Shown here in pieces: positions 41,362 through 49,974 of a DNA stretch of 64,000 bases. The position numbers and the translations under genes were made by a program. Each line of letters starts with the position of its first letter. The stretch's first letter is position 1. The stretch covers positions 62,001 to 126,000 of the forward strand of contig NZ_CATNVD010000008.1 in the NCBI RefSeq assembly GCF_951230155.1, read 5' to 3'. A model generated the notes under the pieces. It did no database searches. It was not told where the DNA came from and worked only from the letters and a program-made list of their open reading frames with translations. Origin of the DNA: Parablautia sp. Marseille-Q6255 (GTDB lineage Bacteria > Bacillota > Clostridia > Lachnospirales > Lachnospiraceae).

Positions 41362-42729
41362 ATGCTGCAGAGTGATACAGACAGAAAAATAAGAGACATC
41401 AGGCTGGCAGAGCTGGTAAAGTATTGTATGATTTCAGGGGCGCTGGATCTGAACCTGTACCAGGAATACGATGTCAAACGGGGGCTTCGTGAATCAGATG
41501 GAAAAGGCGTGCTGACCGGGCTTACGGAAATTTCTGACGTAGTGGCGTTTCGCACGGTAAACGGAGAAAAAGAGCCGCAGCTTGGCGAGCTGTACTATCA
41601 GGGCTACAATGTCATGGACCTGAAGAACGGTTTTGCAAAGCGGAAATTTAATTTTGAAGAAACGGTTTATCTGCTGCTGTTCGGAGCGCTTCCAAACCAT
41701 CAGCAGCTCCAGTCTTTTATCGAGATTCTCGGACAGTACAGAGAACTGCCGAACAAATTTGTGCGGGACGTGATCATGAAGGCTCCGAGCATGGATGTGA
41801 TGAACGCATTGCAGCGCAGTGTACTGACGCTTTATTCTTATGATGAGAATCCGGATGATATATCCATACCGAACGTGCTCAAGCAGTGTCTGTCACTGAT
41901 CGCGACGTTCCCGCTGATCTCTGTATATGCGTATCATTCTTATCAGCATTATCATAATGATAAGAGCCTGGTGATCCGCTATCCCGATCCGAAGCTCTCT
42001 ACAGCAGAAAATATCCTGCGTATCCTGCGCGAGGATGGGCAGTATACGGAACTGGAGGCACGGGTACTGGATATCGCTCTGGTCATCCATGCCGAGCACG
42101 GCGGCGGAAATAACTCCTCCTTTACCACACACGTCGTGTCTTCCACAGGAACAGACACGTATTCAGCGATCGCGGCATCTCTTGGCTCCCTCAAAGGCCC
42201 GAAGCATGGCGGCGCTAACCTGAAAGTGGAGAATATGTTTGAAGATATTAAGGCAAATGTGCATAACTGGGGCAGCGATGAGGATGTGCGTGGATATCTG
42301 ATGAAGATCATCAATAAAGAAGCGTTTGACGGCAGTGGTCTGATCTATGGTATGGGACATGCGGTGTACACCTTATCTGATCCGCGTGCGGTCATCCTGA
42401 AGGAGTATGCGCGTTCTCTTTCGGAAGAAAAAGACAGGGTAGAGGAATTTGAGCTGTATGACCGTGTGGAGCGCATTGCGTCTGAGCTTCTGACAAGCAG
42501 AAAAAAGCTGCATAAGCCGATCTGCTGTAATGTGGATTTCTACAGCGGCTTTGTGTACTCTATGCTCGGTATCCCGAAGCAGATGTTTACGCCGATCTTT
42601 GCAATCTCCAGGATCGCCGGGTGGAGCGCTCACCGGATCGAGGAGCTTGTAAACGCAGGGAAGATCATCCGCCCGGCATACAAATACGTGGGACACCACA
42701 GAGAATATGTAGAACTGGACAATCGATAA
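41362..42729 (+). CDS. Citrate synthase
   Basis: A 455-residue enzyme condensing oxaloacetate and acetyl-CoA. Landmarks are the N-terminal domain entry GLTEISDVVAF, the active-site segments HAEHGGGNNSSFTTHVVSSTGTDTYSAIAASLGSLKGPKHGGAN and LIYGMGHAVYTLSDPRA (catalytic His), and VDFYSGFVYSMLGIP with MFTPIFAISRIAGWSAH. The extra N-terminal segment and the spacing resemble the type used by anaerobic Firmicutes. RBS AAGGAGAATAGG. It probably feeds 2-oxoglutarate synthesis for glutamate in an incomplete TCA cycle; no aconitase or isocitrate dehydrogenase gene adjoins it. Confidence 0.93.
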   Translation: MLQSDTDRKIRDIRLAELVKYCMISGALDLNLYQEYDVKRGLRESDGKGVLTGLTEISDVVAFRTVNGEKEPQLGELYYQGYNVMDLKNGFAKRKFNFEETVYLLLFGALPNHQQLQSFIEILGQYRELPNKFVRDVIMKAPSMDVMNALQRSVLTLYSYDENPDDISIPNVLKQCLSLIATFPLISVYAYHSYQHYHNDKSLVIRYPDPKLSTAENILRILREDGQYTELEARVLDIALVIHAEHGGGNNSSFTTHVVSSTGTDTYSAIAASLGSLKGPKHGGANLKVENMFEDIKANVHNWGSDEDVRGYLMKIINKEAFDGSGLIYGMGHAVYTLSDPRAVILKEYARSLSEEKDRVEEFELYDRVERIASELLTSRKKLHKPICCNVDFYSGFVYSMLGIPKQMFTPIFAISRIAGWSAHRIEELVNAGKIIRPAYKYVGHHREYVELDNR

Positions 42730-42823
42730 GACGGAAGGAAAAGACGTATACTTAGAATCAGAAAATGTTATGACAGGAAATATTTCGTATAGGAAATGTT
42801 TCATGACACCCCTTTGCACACAG

Positions 42824-42860
42824 AAAAACTGCCGTACAGGTTTCCACATACGGCGGCAGC
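42824..42860 (-). terminator. Minus-strand terminator behind the toxin remnant
   Basis: On the minus strand CTGCCGCCGTA and TACGGCAG form a stem around a 12-base loop, followed by TTTTTC. It would end transcription of the toxin-gene remnant. Confidence 0.6.
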
Positions 42861-42869
42861 ACTCTCGTT

Positions 42870-43005
42870 TACCGAACAGGTCGCTGTGCGTTTCGGTGCG
42901 GCCAGCGTCAGCACCAGCATATCGTTCTCAATCCGGTAGATGAGCAGCCAGTCCGGCTGAATGTGGCATTTACGATTGACGGTATCTTGAACACCAGGGA
43001 GAGCA
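42870..43005 (-). pseudogene. Remnant of a YafQ/RelE-type toxin gene
   Basis: On the minus strand 42958-42900 reads CHIQPDWLLIYRIENDMLVLTLA, the core of YafQ-family mRNA-interferase toxins (family pattern 'CHI.PDWLLIYrI......L.L.RTGTHSDLF'). The expected continuation TETHSDLF is present but only after a one-base frameshift near 42900. The N-terminal half of the toxin and the antitoxin gene are not visible. The piece is therefore a decayed remnant, with its own terminator still present. The call rests on a short motif. Confidence 0.7.
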
Positions 43006-43107
43006 AGAAGTAATCCGCTTCTTGTTTCTCCCTTTTTTGTGTTATCTATTTTCTGATTTGCTCCGAGGCAGCAAATTTGAATAAATGCCGGACTGCAAAA
43101 AATCCTC

Positions 43108-43159
43108 TTGACATTTCACTTAAATGGTAGTATGGTTAATTACACAAGTAATGAACCAT
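43108..43159 (+). promoter_or_regulatory. Promoter and palindromic operator of the GntR-ABC operon
   Basis: TTGACA (43108-43113), 17 bp, TATGGT (43131-43136). A near-perfect inverted repeat ATGGTTAATTAC (43132-43143) / GTAATGAACCAT (43148-43159), 11 of 12 pairs with a 4-base centre, covers the -10 and the transcription start. Such long operators are typical of YtrA-type GntR repressors, which control their own ABC operons. Autorepression by the protein at 43304 is the likely function. Confidence 0.75.
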
Positions 43160-43180
43160 ATAAGTAAGAGGAGCTGCTGA

Positions 43181-43279
43181 ATGTGTGATCCGCAAGGAGA
43201 GCGGTGTGAACCCGGGTGTTCGCGGCAGCTGCACAGGCGTCATGCGCCATATGGGATCATAAGGAAATGGAAACAATAA
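43181..43279 (+). CDS. Possible 32-residue Cys-containing leader protein
   Basis: A short open frame with a good ribosome site (AGAGGAG, 7 bases before the ATG), placed between the operator and the GntR gene. It would encode a basic peptide with Cys at residues 2, 9 and 13 and many Arg/His. Its stop TAA abuts the GGAGGAG sequence that precedes a six-codon frame ending over the GntR start (43287-43307), so it may serve translational coupling. No homologue is recognised and it could be chance. Confidence 0.35.
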   Translation: MCDPQGERCEPGCSRQLHRRHAPYGIIRKWKQ

Positions 43280-43303
43280 GGAGGAGATGGGAAGTGATAG
43301 CGC

Positions 43304-43687
43304 GTGAATGAGATTCTGACACAGGAGAAGTCCATTTATATTCAGATCAAGGAAATGATAGAAAATGATATCCTGCGGGATATTCTTCTGGAGGAGGAGC
43401 GGGTGCCCAGTACCAATGAGCTGGCGAAGCTGTATGCGATCAATCCGGCGACGGCGGCGAAGGGTGTGAACCTGCTTGTAGATGAGGAGATATTATATAA
43501 GAAGCGCGGGATCGGGATGTTTGTATCGACGGGAGCGAAGAGACAGATCATGGAAAAACGAAAGAAAAATTTTTATGATGATTATGTAAAGAGCCTTCTG
43601 GCAGAGGCGGGCAGTCTGGGGATCACGAAAAAGGAACTGATCGCAATGATCCGGGAGTCAAAGGATGGAGGGATAAAAAATGAGTGA
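43304..43687 (+). CDS. GntR-family regulator, YtrA subfamily
   Basis: A 127-residue regulator with an N-terminal winged helix (SIYIQIKEMIENDILRDILLEEERVPSTNELAKLYAINPATAAKGVNLLVDEEILYKKRGIGMFVSTGA) and only a short C-terminal helical dimerisation tail, as in YtrA proteins. GTG start, overlapping the stop of a tiny upstream frame. It overlaps the ABC ATPase gene by 8 bp. It should repress the operon through the palindrome at 43132-43159 and respond to cell-envelope-active antibiotics, as known for YtrA relatives; the inducer here is unknown. Confidence 0.9.
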   Translation: MNEILTQEKSIYIQIKEMIENDILRDILLEEERVPSTNELAKLYAINPATAAKGVNLLVDEEILYKKRGIGMFVSTGAKRQIMEKRKKNFYDDYVKSLLAEAGSLGITKKELIAMIRESKDGGIKNE

Positions 43688-44549
43688 ATTGGCAGCGAAG
43701 GGTATTGTAAAAACATACGGGACAAATGAGGTACTGCACCAGGTGGATCTGGCGCTGGAATCCGGAAAGATCTACGGACTGATCGGAAGAAATGGAGCGG
43801 GAAAGACTACGCTTCTGTCGATCCTGACGGCACAGAATCCTGCGACGCAGGGGAGCGTGACGTACAACGGAGAAACCGTCTGGGAAAACCCGTCCGTGCT
43901 TTCTCATCTGTGTTTTTCCAGAGAGCTGAATCCCATGACCGGAAATAATGCGAATCCTATGAAGGTGAAGGAATACCTGAAGATCGCAGAGACGTTTTTC
44001 CCGTACTGGGATAAGGAGATGGCAAAGAGGCTTGTCGGGGAGTTTCATCTGGATGTGAAAAAGCGGATCAGCAAGCTGTCAAAGGGAATGCTGTCGATGG
44101 TTACGATCATCGTGGCGCTGGCCAGCAAGGCAGAGTTTACATTTCTGGATGAGCCGGTAGCGGGGCTTGACGTGGTGGCGAGAGAGCGGTTTTATGAACT
44201 GCTTGTCGAGGAATTGTCAGAGACGGGGCGCACATTTGTCGTGTCTACGCATATTATCGAGGAGGCTGCAGATGTGTTCGAGGAAGTGATCATGGTAGAT
44301 CAGGGCAGGATCCTGCTCAAGGAGAATACGCAGGAGCTTCTGGAGCGCAGCTACCATGTGAGCGGCCACGAGGACGAGGTGGAGCGGGCGACCGCCGGAC
44401 TGGAGCGTCACCATGAGGAGCGCCTGGGAAGAAGCCGCGGCGTGACGGTACTGCTTGAGAAAGGACAGAAGCTGCCGGAGCAGTATGATGTGAGTATACA
44501 AAAGCCCAGTCTCCAGAAGATATTTGTAGCGCTGTGCGGGGAGGAATGA
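43680..44549 (+). CDS. ABC transporter ATPase (drug/bacteriocin-type)
   Basis: A 289-residue ATPase: Walker A GRNGAGKTTLLS, a Q-loop region containing the degenerate LCFSRELNPMT, signature SKLSKGMLSMVTIIVALA (the canonical LSGGQ is reduced to LSKGM), Walker B FTFLDEPVAGLDV and switch VSTHIIEEAAD. The SKGM signature is common in YtrB-type exporter ATPases. It pairs with the membrane proteins that follow. Its start lies within the GntR gene, so expression is coupled. Confidence 0.9.
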   Translation: MSELAAKGIVKTYGTNEVLHQVDLALESGKIYGLIGRNGAGKTTLLSILTAQNPATQGSVTYNGETVWENPSVLSHLCFSRELNPMTGNNANPMKVKEYLKIAETFFPYWDKEMAKRLVGEFHLDVKKRISKLSKGMLSMVTIIVALASKAEFTFLDEPVAGLDVVARERFYELLVEELSETGRTFVVSTHIIEEAADVFEEVIMVDQGRILLKENTQELLERSYHVSGHEDEVERATAGLERHHEERLGRSRGVTVLLEKGQKLPEQYDVSIQKPSLQKIFVALCGEE

Positions 44550-44552
44550 TGT

Positions 44553-45299
44553 ATGAGAGAAGAATGGAAGATGCAGGAGGAGCAGACGGGACAGATGGCT
44601 TTTGCTGTGCGCAAAAGCCGCCTGCGGCGCAGCCTTTGCTACTGGGGAAGAGAGGTGCTCGTATGGGTGGCAAGCTGCATCGCCGTATCGGTTTTCATGG
44701 GGATGCTCCAGCTCCTTGGGATCAATACGTATGTACAGGGAGACGGGGTGACATATCTGGCGCTGTTTCCGATGTATCTGCTGATCATGGGAACGCTTGT
44801 TTTACTGATCTTTGGGATTACGATGTTTCAGGCGACCTTTCCGGTGCTGGTATCGGTGAATGTGACGAGACGGGGCGCCGTATGCGGCATTGTCCTGTCG
44901 CAGGGAGCTGCGTCAGCTCTGATCCTGCTGCTGGCGGGAGGTATCTGGATGATCTTGCCGGAGTCTGCAGGCGATGATGCAGTGAGAGGTCTGCTTCCGT
45001 TTTTTACGGGCATTCTTTTTGTCGGCGTTACATTTGGCATCCTGTTTGGCGTGGTGATGGTGCGCTGGGGGAAGCTCGGAGTGATCATTATGATGATCGC
45101 ATTTGGAGTCCTTGGCGGATTTGCGGGAGCAGGCTTTGCGATGTTTGGAAAGGATTCTCTGATCCACATGCAGGAGTTTTTGATCAAAAACGTGGCAGAA
45201 AAGAATTTCTGGCCGGTCGCTGCGGCAGGCGTCTGCGTGTATGCGGCAGCAGGAGTATTTGCAGTATTTGCGACAGCAAAAACAGAAGTTAAGGTGTGA
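44553..45299 (+). CDS. Membrane subunit of the ABC transporter, first
   Basis: A 248-residue integral membrane protein with about six hydrophobic segments starting near residue 34. It begins 3 bp after the ATPase stop, with GAGGAATGATGT ahead of it. There are no strong family motifs; the context (YtrA regulator, ATPase, two membrane proteins) makes it one of two permease subunits of a YtrBCD-like exporter. Confidence 0.75.
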   Translation: MREEWKMQEEQTGQMAFAVRKSRLRRSLCYWGREVLVWVASCIAVSVFMGMLQLLGINTYVQGDGVTYLALFPMYLLIMGTLVLLIFGITMFQATFPVLVSVNVTRRGAVCGIVLSQGAASALILLLAGGIWMILPESAGDDAVRGLLPFFTGILFVGVTFGILFGVVMVRWGKLGVIIMMIAFGVLGGFAGAGFAMFGKDSLIHMQEFLIKNVAEKNFWPVAAAGVCVYAAAGVFAVFATAKTEVKV

Positions 45300-45311
45300 G
45301 GAGGGAGTCAT

Positions 45312-46025
45312 ATGGTACAGACATTAAAAAGACAGTGCCGCGTTCTCTGGCGCGACTGGCTTGCTTTGTGCGTTGGCATTGTCTGGGGAATGGGTATATT
45401 TGGATTTGTTTTATATCAGATACTTCTTGTGTTTGCAGAGGATACAGGGGCATACGTCCCACTTGGCACGATCCTGGCGGCATTTACGGGAGCGATCTTC
45501 GCGGCAACGCTTACGATCACGCAGATGGGTCTGTATTTTAACGTAGAAGTGTCGATGGGATGTATACGAAAACACTTTTTTCTGTCGTATACGGTCTGTG
45601 TGTGTGCAGCCAGTCTTTTCGCGGCAGGTATGGTGATCCTGTTTTGCATGGCGGAAAATGCACTGAATGGGGCGCTGCATCCGGAGCTTCCGGTAAAATT
45701 AGAGATACTTCCGTATCTTCTGCGATGGAGTGCTCCGGCTGCGATACTTCTGGTGATCGCGACGCTGTTTGGAGGCGCGCTGATCCTGCGCTTTGGCAGA
45801 CCTGCGCGCATCGCGCTGCTCACTGTGTGGATCATTGTGTGCATAGGATTTCCGCAGATGGTCAATGCAGCTTCCGATTCAGTACTGGGCAGGCTCGCAA
45901 ACGCCTGTATCAAAGCGGTCTCATCGGTTCCGGCAGGCGCGTGGGGGATCATTGGCGTGCTGTTTAGCATAGCGGCGCTTGGCAGCTCCTACCTGTTCTT
46001 ACGCAGGCAGCAGGTTACGATGTAA
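45312..46025 (+). CDS. Membrane subunit of the ABC transporter, second
   Basis: A 237-residue protein with six hydrophobic segments (near residues 18-42, 51-75, 88-112, 130-160, 165-185, 205-230). It follows the previous permease by 12 bp (RBS GGAGGGAG). Similar in size and topology to its neighbour, so the exporter is probably a heterodimeric permease with a shared ATPase. It ends 5 bp before the convergent MFS gene, with no clear terminator in between. Confidence 0.75.
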   Translation: MVQTLKRQCRVLWRDWLALCVGIVWGMGIFGFVLYQILLVFAEDTGAYVPLGTILAAFTGAIFAATLTITQMGLYFNVEVSMGCIRKHFFLSYTVCVCAASLFAAGMVILFCMAENALNGALHPELPVKLEILPYLLRWSAPAAILLVIATLFGGALILRFGRPARIALLTVWIIVCIGFPQMVNAASDSVLGRLANACIKAVSSVPAGAWGIIGVLFSIAALGSSYLFLRRQQVTM

Positions 46026-46030
46026 GATTT

Positions 46031-47194
46031 TTATTTTCCGGCTGTTTCCTTTACCAGTCTCTCGTGCATAAAGATCATCACAGCAAGGATCACGAGCAGA
46101 TAGAGCGGATACCAGGCAACGCTGATATGGTTGGCGATCAGACCGAACAAAGGAGGCATGATACAGGTGCCCGTATAGGCGCTTGCCATCTGGACGCCGA
46201 TCAGCGCCTGAGAACGGTCTGCTCCGAAGTGTTCCGGCGTGGAATGGATGATGCACGGATAGACCGGCGCACAGCCCAGTCCGACCGTAATGAGTCCTGC
46301 GAGGCAGGCTGTCCGTCCTGGCAGGAGCAGGAGGACGATACCGAGCAGGATCAGCCCCTGCCCGAGGCGGATCATCTGTGTATCATGAAACTTCAGCGTC
46401 AGAAAACCGCTGACTGCGCGTCCGACCGTGATGCCGATGTAAAAGAGCGAGGCAAAGGCAGCCGCCGTCTTTGCATCTATGCCGCGGTTTAATACCAGAT
46501 AGCTGCTCGCCCAAAGTCCTGCCGTTGCCTCCAGTGCGCAGTAGCAAAAAAAAGCAGTCATGACGGAGCAGGCTCCGGGGATACGTATAATATGTTTTAA
46601 GGTCAGATGTGCCGTGGGGACGCCCGCGGCATTTTCATTTTCCAGGCTGCGCGTTTTCCACAGCGGAAGACTCAGGAAAAGGGCTGCGGTCAGTACGATC
46701 TGCAGAAGGGAGATATAACGGTAGCCCATATGCCAGCCGCTCCCCGAGGTGAGCGCATATCCCATGATATACGGTCCGACCGATGCGCCCACACCCCACA
46801 TGCAGTGCAGCCAGCTCATATGACGGCTGGGGTAATGCAGCGCCACGTAATTATTCAGCGCAGCATCCACACCGCCGGCGCCCAGACCATAGGGGATCGC
46901 CCACAGGCACATGACAGCGAAGGAATCACTGACGGAAAAGCCGAACAGAGCGATGGCAGTGGCGGCAACACTGAATGCAGTGACCTTCCCGGCGCCCAGC
47001 TTTTTTGTCATACGGTCACTTTGGAGGCTGGAGATGATCGTGCCTGCGGCGATGATGACAGAGACGATACCTGCGTAGGAGACAGGCACGTCAAACTGGC
47101 GGTATATGCTCGGCCAGGCGGATCCAAGCAGCGAATCCGGAAGTCCGAGGCTGATAAAGGACAGATAGATGATTGCTAATAATAATTGAAACAT
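46031..47194 (-). CDS. MFS transporter
   Basis: A 387-residue major facilitator protein with about twelve transmembrane segments. FISLGLPDSLLGSAWPSIYRQFDVPVSYAGIVSVIIAAGTIISSLQSDRMTKKLGAGKVTAFS shows the first two helices and the loop-2-3 MFS motif (SDRMTKKLG); PYGLGAGGVDAALNNYVA is typical of the sugar/fucose-permease-like FucP/YfkF-type group. The substrate is not evident. It runs convergent to the ABC operon and divergent to the MarR gene, so the shared 47195-47421 region may regulate it as well. Start at the minus-strand ATG near 47194 after GGAGTAGC. Confidence 0.87.
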   Translation of the reverse strand: MFQLLLAIIYLSFISLGLPDSLLGSAWPSIYRQFDVPVSYAGIVSVIIAAGTIISSLQSDRMTKKLGAGKVTAFSVAATAIALFGFSVSDSFAVMCLWAIPYGLGAGGVDAALNNYVALHYPSRHMSWLHCMWGVGASVGPYIMGYALTSGSGWHMGYRYISLLQIVLTAALFLSLPLWKTRSLENENAAGVPTAHLTLKHIIRIPGACSVMTAFFCYCALEATAGLWASSYLVLNRGIDAKTAAAFASLFYIGITVGRAVSGFLTLKFHDTQMIRLGQGLILLGIVLLLLPGRTACLAGLITVGLGCAPVYPCIIHSTPEHFGADRSQALIGVQMASAYTGTCIMPPLFGLIANHISVAWYPLYLLVILAVMIFMHERLVKETAGK

Positions 47195-47268
47195 AAGCTA
47201 CTCCTCTTTTTTTCTCTTTTTTGACTCTGCAAGTATACCATAAAAAAAGAAGGTGCGGTAAAAAAAGC

Positions 47269-47330
47269 TTGACAAATAAGAAAAACAATCTATAATAGTT
47301 CACTGAAGAAACAGTTATATTTAGAACTGT
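47269..47330 (+). promoter_or_regulatory. Promoter and operator-like repeats of the MarR-MATE operon
   Basis: TTGACA (47269-47274), 16 bp, TATAAT (47291-47296). Downstream, ACAGTT (47311-47316) and AACTGT (47325-47330) form an inverted repeat with an 8-base centre, and TAGAACT occurs twice, at 47322-47328 and again near 47337. These repeats sit just after the start site and are plausible MarR binding sites for autorepression. Confidence 0.6.
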
Positions 47331-47421
47331 TTTGTATAGAACTATTTGCAGGAAACGGAGTGCTTCCGGAAATTCATTTTGCGAAGTATGAGAAAGCACT
47401 TGTACGGAGGGAGGTTTTTGA

Positions 47422-47871
47422 ATGGGAGGTGCATCTGATTTTCTTGTCAGCACGAGAAGGATGATCAAGCTGCACGAAAATATGCTCAGGGATATCGGAC
47501 AGGAGTATGAGCTTACGCTGACAGAGGCTACGATCATCAGTTTTCTGCACAATAACCCGGGGCGTGATACGGCGGCTGACATTGTGGAGCTGCGCATGCT
47601 GCAAAAGAGCAACGTATCTCAGGCGGTTGAGACGCTTTACCGCAGAGGATACCTGGAACGAAAACAGGATATGGCGGACCGCAGGAAGATCCATCTGTAT
47701 CTGACCGGGCAGGCGCAGCCGGTGATCGGCAGGATGGATCAGCAGTGGGCGCAGTTTGAGCAGGAGATACTTTCCGGGATATCGCCGCAGGAGCGCGAGG
47801 TGTATATCCGGGTCAATGAAAAAATGCAGGAAAATATCGAACATGCAGTAAAAAGGAGAGGACAGAAATGA
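47422..47871 (+). CDS. MarR-family transcriptional regulator
   Basis: A 149-residue winged-helix regulator: LTLTEATIISFLHNNPGRDTAADIVELRMLQKSNVSQAVETLYRRGYLERKQDMADRRKIHLYLTGQAQPVIG, with the conserved D-R of the wing (MADRRKI). The ATG follows GGAGGGAGG. It overlaps the start of the MATE gene by 4 bp (ATGA). It most likely represses its own operon and responds to a compound exported by the transporter. Confidence 0.9.
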   Translation: MGGASDFLVSTRRMIKLHENMLRDIGQEYELTLTEATIISFLHNNPGRDTAADIVELRMLQKSNVSQAVETLYRRGYLERKQDMADRRKIHLYLTGQAQPVIGRMDQQWAQFEQEILSGISPQEREVYIRVNEKMQENIEHAVKRRGQK

Positions 47872-49226
47872 AGGACGACAAAGATTTACTGGGGAAGGAA
47901 CCAGTCGGGAAGCTGCTGCTTAAGCTGGCGCTTCCGACCGTTACCGCACAGATCATCAACATGCTTTACAATATCGTAGACAGGATCTATATTGGCCGTA
48001 TCCCCAAGGTGGGAGCTCTGGCTCTTACCGGTGTGGGCGTGTGTATGCCGCTTATTATGATCGTGTCCGCATTTGCCGCGCTGGTCGGCTGCGGCGGAGC
48101 GCCGAGAGCTTCTATTTATATGGGAAAGGGTGATCGGGATTCCGCAGAAAAGACGCTTGGAAACTGTTTTTCTACGCAGATCATCATCTCGGCTGTGCTG
48201 ACTGCAGTGCTGCTTCTGTGGAACAGAGATCTTTTGCTGGCATTCGGTGCGAGCGAGAATACGATCGAGTATGGCGTAAAATATATGAACATTTATGCCG
48301 TTGGTACGATCTTTGTACAGCTCACACTCGGTATGAACATGTTTATTACGGCGCAGGGCTTTGCAAAAACGGGAATGCTCTCGATCCTGATCGGAGCGGT
48401 TTCCAATATTATACTTGACCCGATCTTTATTTTCGTGTTTAATATGGGAGTACAGGGCGCAGCTTTAGCTACGATTGTTTCTCAGGCTCTGTCCTGTATC
48501 TGGGTCGTTTCCTTCCTCTTCGGAAAGAGGACGACACTGAAGATACGTGCAAAAAATATGAGACTGGAGAAGGCGGTCATACTGCCGAGTCTTGCACTTG
48601 GTCTGTCTACCTTTATCATGCAGGCAAGTGAGAGCGTTATCTCGATCTGCTTTAATTCTTCCCTTCTGAAATACGGCGGGGATGTGGCAGTCGGCGCGAT
48701 GACGATCCTCACAAGCGTCATGCAGTTTGCGATGCTTCCGCTGCAGGGGCTTGGGCAGGGGGCACAGCCGATCATCAGCTACAATTACGGCGCAAAAAAC
48801 AAGGAGCGGGTCAAGGACGCCTTCAAGCTTCTGCTCAAGGTCAGCCTCTGCTATGCGGCGCTTTTGTGGGCCGGCGTGGAGCTTTTCCCGCAGGTATTTG
48901 CAGGCATGTTTACTTCAGACGCACAGCTTTTGCTGTTTACGAAGAACGCGCTTCGCATCTACATGGCGTGCATGGTGCTGTTTGGTATCCAGATCGCCTG
49001 CCAGATGACATTTACCTCTCTGGGAAATGCAAAGGCATCGATCGCTGTAGCAGTTATGCGTAAATTTATCCTGCTGCTTCCGCTGATCTATATCATGCCG
49101 CAGCTTTGGAAGGCAAATCAGACTATGGCAGTCTATCTGGCAGAGCCGGTAGCAGATTTCTTTGCCGTGTCATTTACGGTAGTGCTGTTTACGTTCCAGT
49201 TTAAGAAGGCGCTGAAGCAGATCTGA
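47868..49226 (+). CDS. MATE-family efflux transporter
   Basis: A 452-residue multidrug/sodium antiporter with twelve predicted transmembrane helices in two halves: LALPTVTAQIINMLYNIVDRIYIGRIPKVGALALTGVGVCMPL (first helices), GCGGAPRASIYMGKGD, and in the second half LGLSTFIMQASESVISICFNSSL and LQGLGQGAQPIISYNYGAKN, all standard. Coupled to the MarR gene. The substrate is unknown; drugs or metabolites are typical. Confidence 0.92.
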   Translation: MKDDKDLLGKEPVGKLLLKLALPTVTAQIINMLYNIVDRIYIGRIPKVGALALTGVGVCMPLIMIVSAFAALVGCGGAPRASIYMGKGDRDSAEKTLGNCFSTQIIISAVLTAVLLLWNRDLLLAFGASENTIEYGVKYMNIYAVGTIFVQLTLGMNMFITAQGFAKTGMLSILIGAVSNIILDPIFIFVFNMGVQGAALATIVSQALSCIWVVSFLFGKRTTLKIRAKNMRLEKAVILPSLALGLSTFIMQASESVISICFNSSLLKYGGDVAVGAMTILTSVMQFAMLPLQGLGQGAQPIISYNYGAKNKERVKDAFKLLLKVSLCYAALLWAGVELFPQVFAGMFTSDAQLLLFTKNALRIYMACMVLFGIQIACQMTFTSLGNAKASIAVAVMRKFILLLPLIYIMPQLWKANQTMAVYLAEPVADFFAVSFTVVLFTFQFKKALKQI

Positions 49227-49268
49227 GAGTTTTGACGGTATGGCTTTGCGTCTGCGGGGGGAGAAGCT

Positions 49269-49856
49269 ATGTCGCAATTAACCAGAAAAGCAATCCAGCA
49301 GTCCTTTATGAAATTGCTCAACCAGACGGCCTTTGACAAGATTACCGTGAAGGATATCGTCAGGGACTGCGGAGTCAATCGCAATACCTTTTATTATCAT
49401 TATCAGGATATCTACGGGCTGCTCCGGGAGATACTCGCGGAGGAGATGAAACGGGCGGCTTCCTGTGTGCACGATTATAACACATGGCAGGAGGCTATCC
49501 TGGAGGCGACGGATTTTGTCCGCCAGAATAAAAAGGCTGCCTACCACCTGTACAATTCCATCAACCGTCAGGATATCGAAAAGTATCTTTATGATGTGAT
49601 AGGAAAGATCACGCTGGACTTTGTACAAAAACAGGAGGGAGCAGATCAGGCATGCGAGGAGGACATCCGACTGATCGCGGACTTTTATAAATGTGCGTTT
49701 GCCGGTCTGTTTCTGGAGTGGATGGACCGTGGGATGCAGGAAGAGACGGAAGCGTTTGTCAGCCGGATCACGGTGCTGATGGAAGGGAATATCAGCAGCA
49801 TATTACAAAGGATGGCAAGACGACCGCAGGACGTACCAAAGAAGGATTTATCATAA
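49269..49856 (+). CDS. TetR-family regulator of the first MMPL cassette
   Basis: A 195-residue regulator with an N-terminal helix-turn-helix (SFMKLLNQTAFDKITVKDIVRDCGVNRNTFYYHYQDIYGLLREIL, residues about 11-55) and a helical ligand domain. The HTH is strikingly close to that of the minus-strand TetR at 55352 (PFQKITVSDLVRDCNVNRKTFYYHFEDIYALL). Both resemble the DhaS-like TetR subgroup. It probably governs the downstream HdeD-MMPL-repeat-protein genes, from which it is separated by a terminator. The MATE gene ends 42 bp upstream. Confidence 0.9.
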   Translation: MSQLTRKAIQQSFMKLLNQTAFDKITVKDIVRDCGVNRNTFYYHYQDIYGLLREILAEEMKRAASCVHDYNTWQEAILEATDFVRQNKKAAYHLYNSINRQDIEKYLYDVIGKITLDFVQKQEGADQACEEDIRLIADFYKCAFAGLFLEWMDRGMQEETEAFVSRITVLMEGNISSILQRMARRPQDVPKKDLS

Positions 49857-49873
49857 AAAACCAGACAACTTTT

Positions 49874-49909
49874 ACGCAGTGTACAAAAATTGTGCACTGC
49901 GTATTTTTT
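49874..49909 (+). terminator. Intrinsic terminator after the TetR gene
   Basis: ACGCAGTGTACA (49874-49885) pairs with TGTGCACTGCGT (49891-49902), one U-G pair, then ATTTTTT. The genes that follow therefore need their own promoter, not clearly visible in 49910-49974. Confidence 0.85.
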
Positions 49910-49974
49910 ATCCATAGAAAAGAATACAGATCGGGCGCATACTGTTTACGGTAAAAAAGAGGGGGTGAACCTTT

